Origin: Bacteroidales bacterium
GTDB taxonomy: Bacteria; Bacteroidota; Bacteroidia; Bacteroidales; P3
Assembly: GCA_012837565.1 (NCBI GenBank)
Contig: DUQY01000193.1
Coordinates: 1-6,352, forward strand
DNA length: 6,352 bases
Direction of reading: 5' to 3'
The position numbers and the translations under genes are program-made. Below are positions 6,290 to 6,352 of the stretch, one piece after another. Below the pieces are notes generated by a model. That model worked only from the letters and a program-made list of their open reading frames with translations, was not told the DNA's origin and searched no databases. The stretch's first letter is position 1; every line of letters starts with the position of its first letter.

Positions 6290-6352
6290 GAAAGCACAGC
6301 GTCTTTGGAAGGATAAGGTTTGTAAACTCCTTTGTTGAGACGAAGTCAACGA
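6181..6352. repeat. Stretch of short inverted repeats at the right edge
   Basis: Compared with its surroundings this stretch is less AT-rich and holds several small dyads: CGCAA (6182-6186) with TTGCG (6194-6198), with an alternative partner TTGCGA at 6206-6211; TACAC (6274-6278) with GTGTA (6284-6288); and GTTGAGAC with GTCAAC (6334-6350, one bulged base). GTGCTTGTGCTTG near 6250 is a short direct repeat. The dyads may be part of an interspersed repeat or structured RNA that continues outside the window. Each one alone could be chance. Confidence 0.3.

Overview
The window is strongly AT-rich and looks like a chromosomal segment of a Bacteroidota (Bacteroidetes) organism, probably Bacteroidales-like. 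Three independent signs support this. A C-terminal sorting domain of the type IX secretion system (T9SS) lies on the minus strand. A second secreted protein of T9SS-client style sits next to it. Several promoters match the Bacteroidetes sigma-ABfr consensus (TTG, 19-20 bases, TAnnTTTG) rather than the enterobacterial one. Shine-Dalgarno sites are weak and A-rich, as is usual in this phylum.

Left part (1-790, minus strand): the 5' part of an exported beta-propeller-repeat protein runs off the left edge. Upstream of it, in the same orientation, is a broken gene whose only recognisable part is a T9SS sorting domain. Its frame is closed by a stop at 791-793 and it has no usable start codon. A stem-loop followed by a T-rich stretch separates the two.

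Middle (791-1237): a gene-free region with a three-copy 21-bp tandem repeat, then a 23-bp duplicated motif with a third inverted copy that forms a 17-bp perfect hairpin, then two divergent promoters. The minus-strand promoter is an excellent consensus match but points at no intact gene.

Core (1238-5901, plus strand): three intact housekeeping genes with overlapping ends, an M17 leucyl aminopeptidase, PdxA (vitamin B6 synthesis) and the NAD-dependent DNA ligase LigA. The overlaps are 11 and 17 bases, so the three are very likely one translationally coupled operon. Their functions (peptide turnover, cofactor synthesis, DNA joining) are not obviously related.

Right part (5902-6352): a consensus promoter precedes a small ORF with an N-terminal membrane segment. 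Its 3' third changes in character and merges into a stretch of short inverted repeats reaching the right edge.

I see no clear evidence of a new defence, mobile or biosynthetic system. The best leads are the repeat-rich region with its orphan promoter next to a decayed T9SS gene, and the small membrane-protein locus downstream of ligA.
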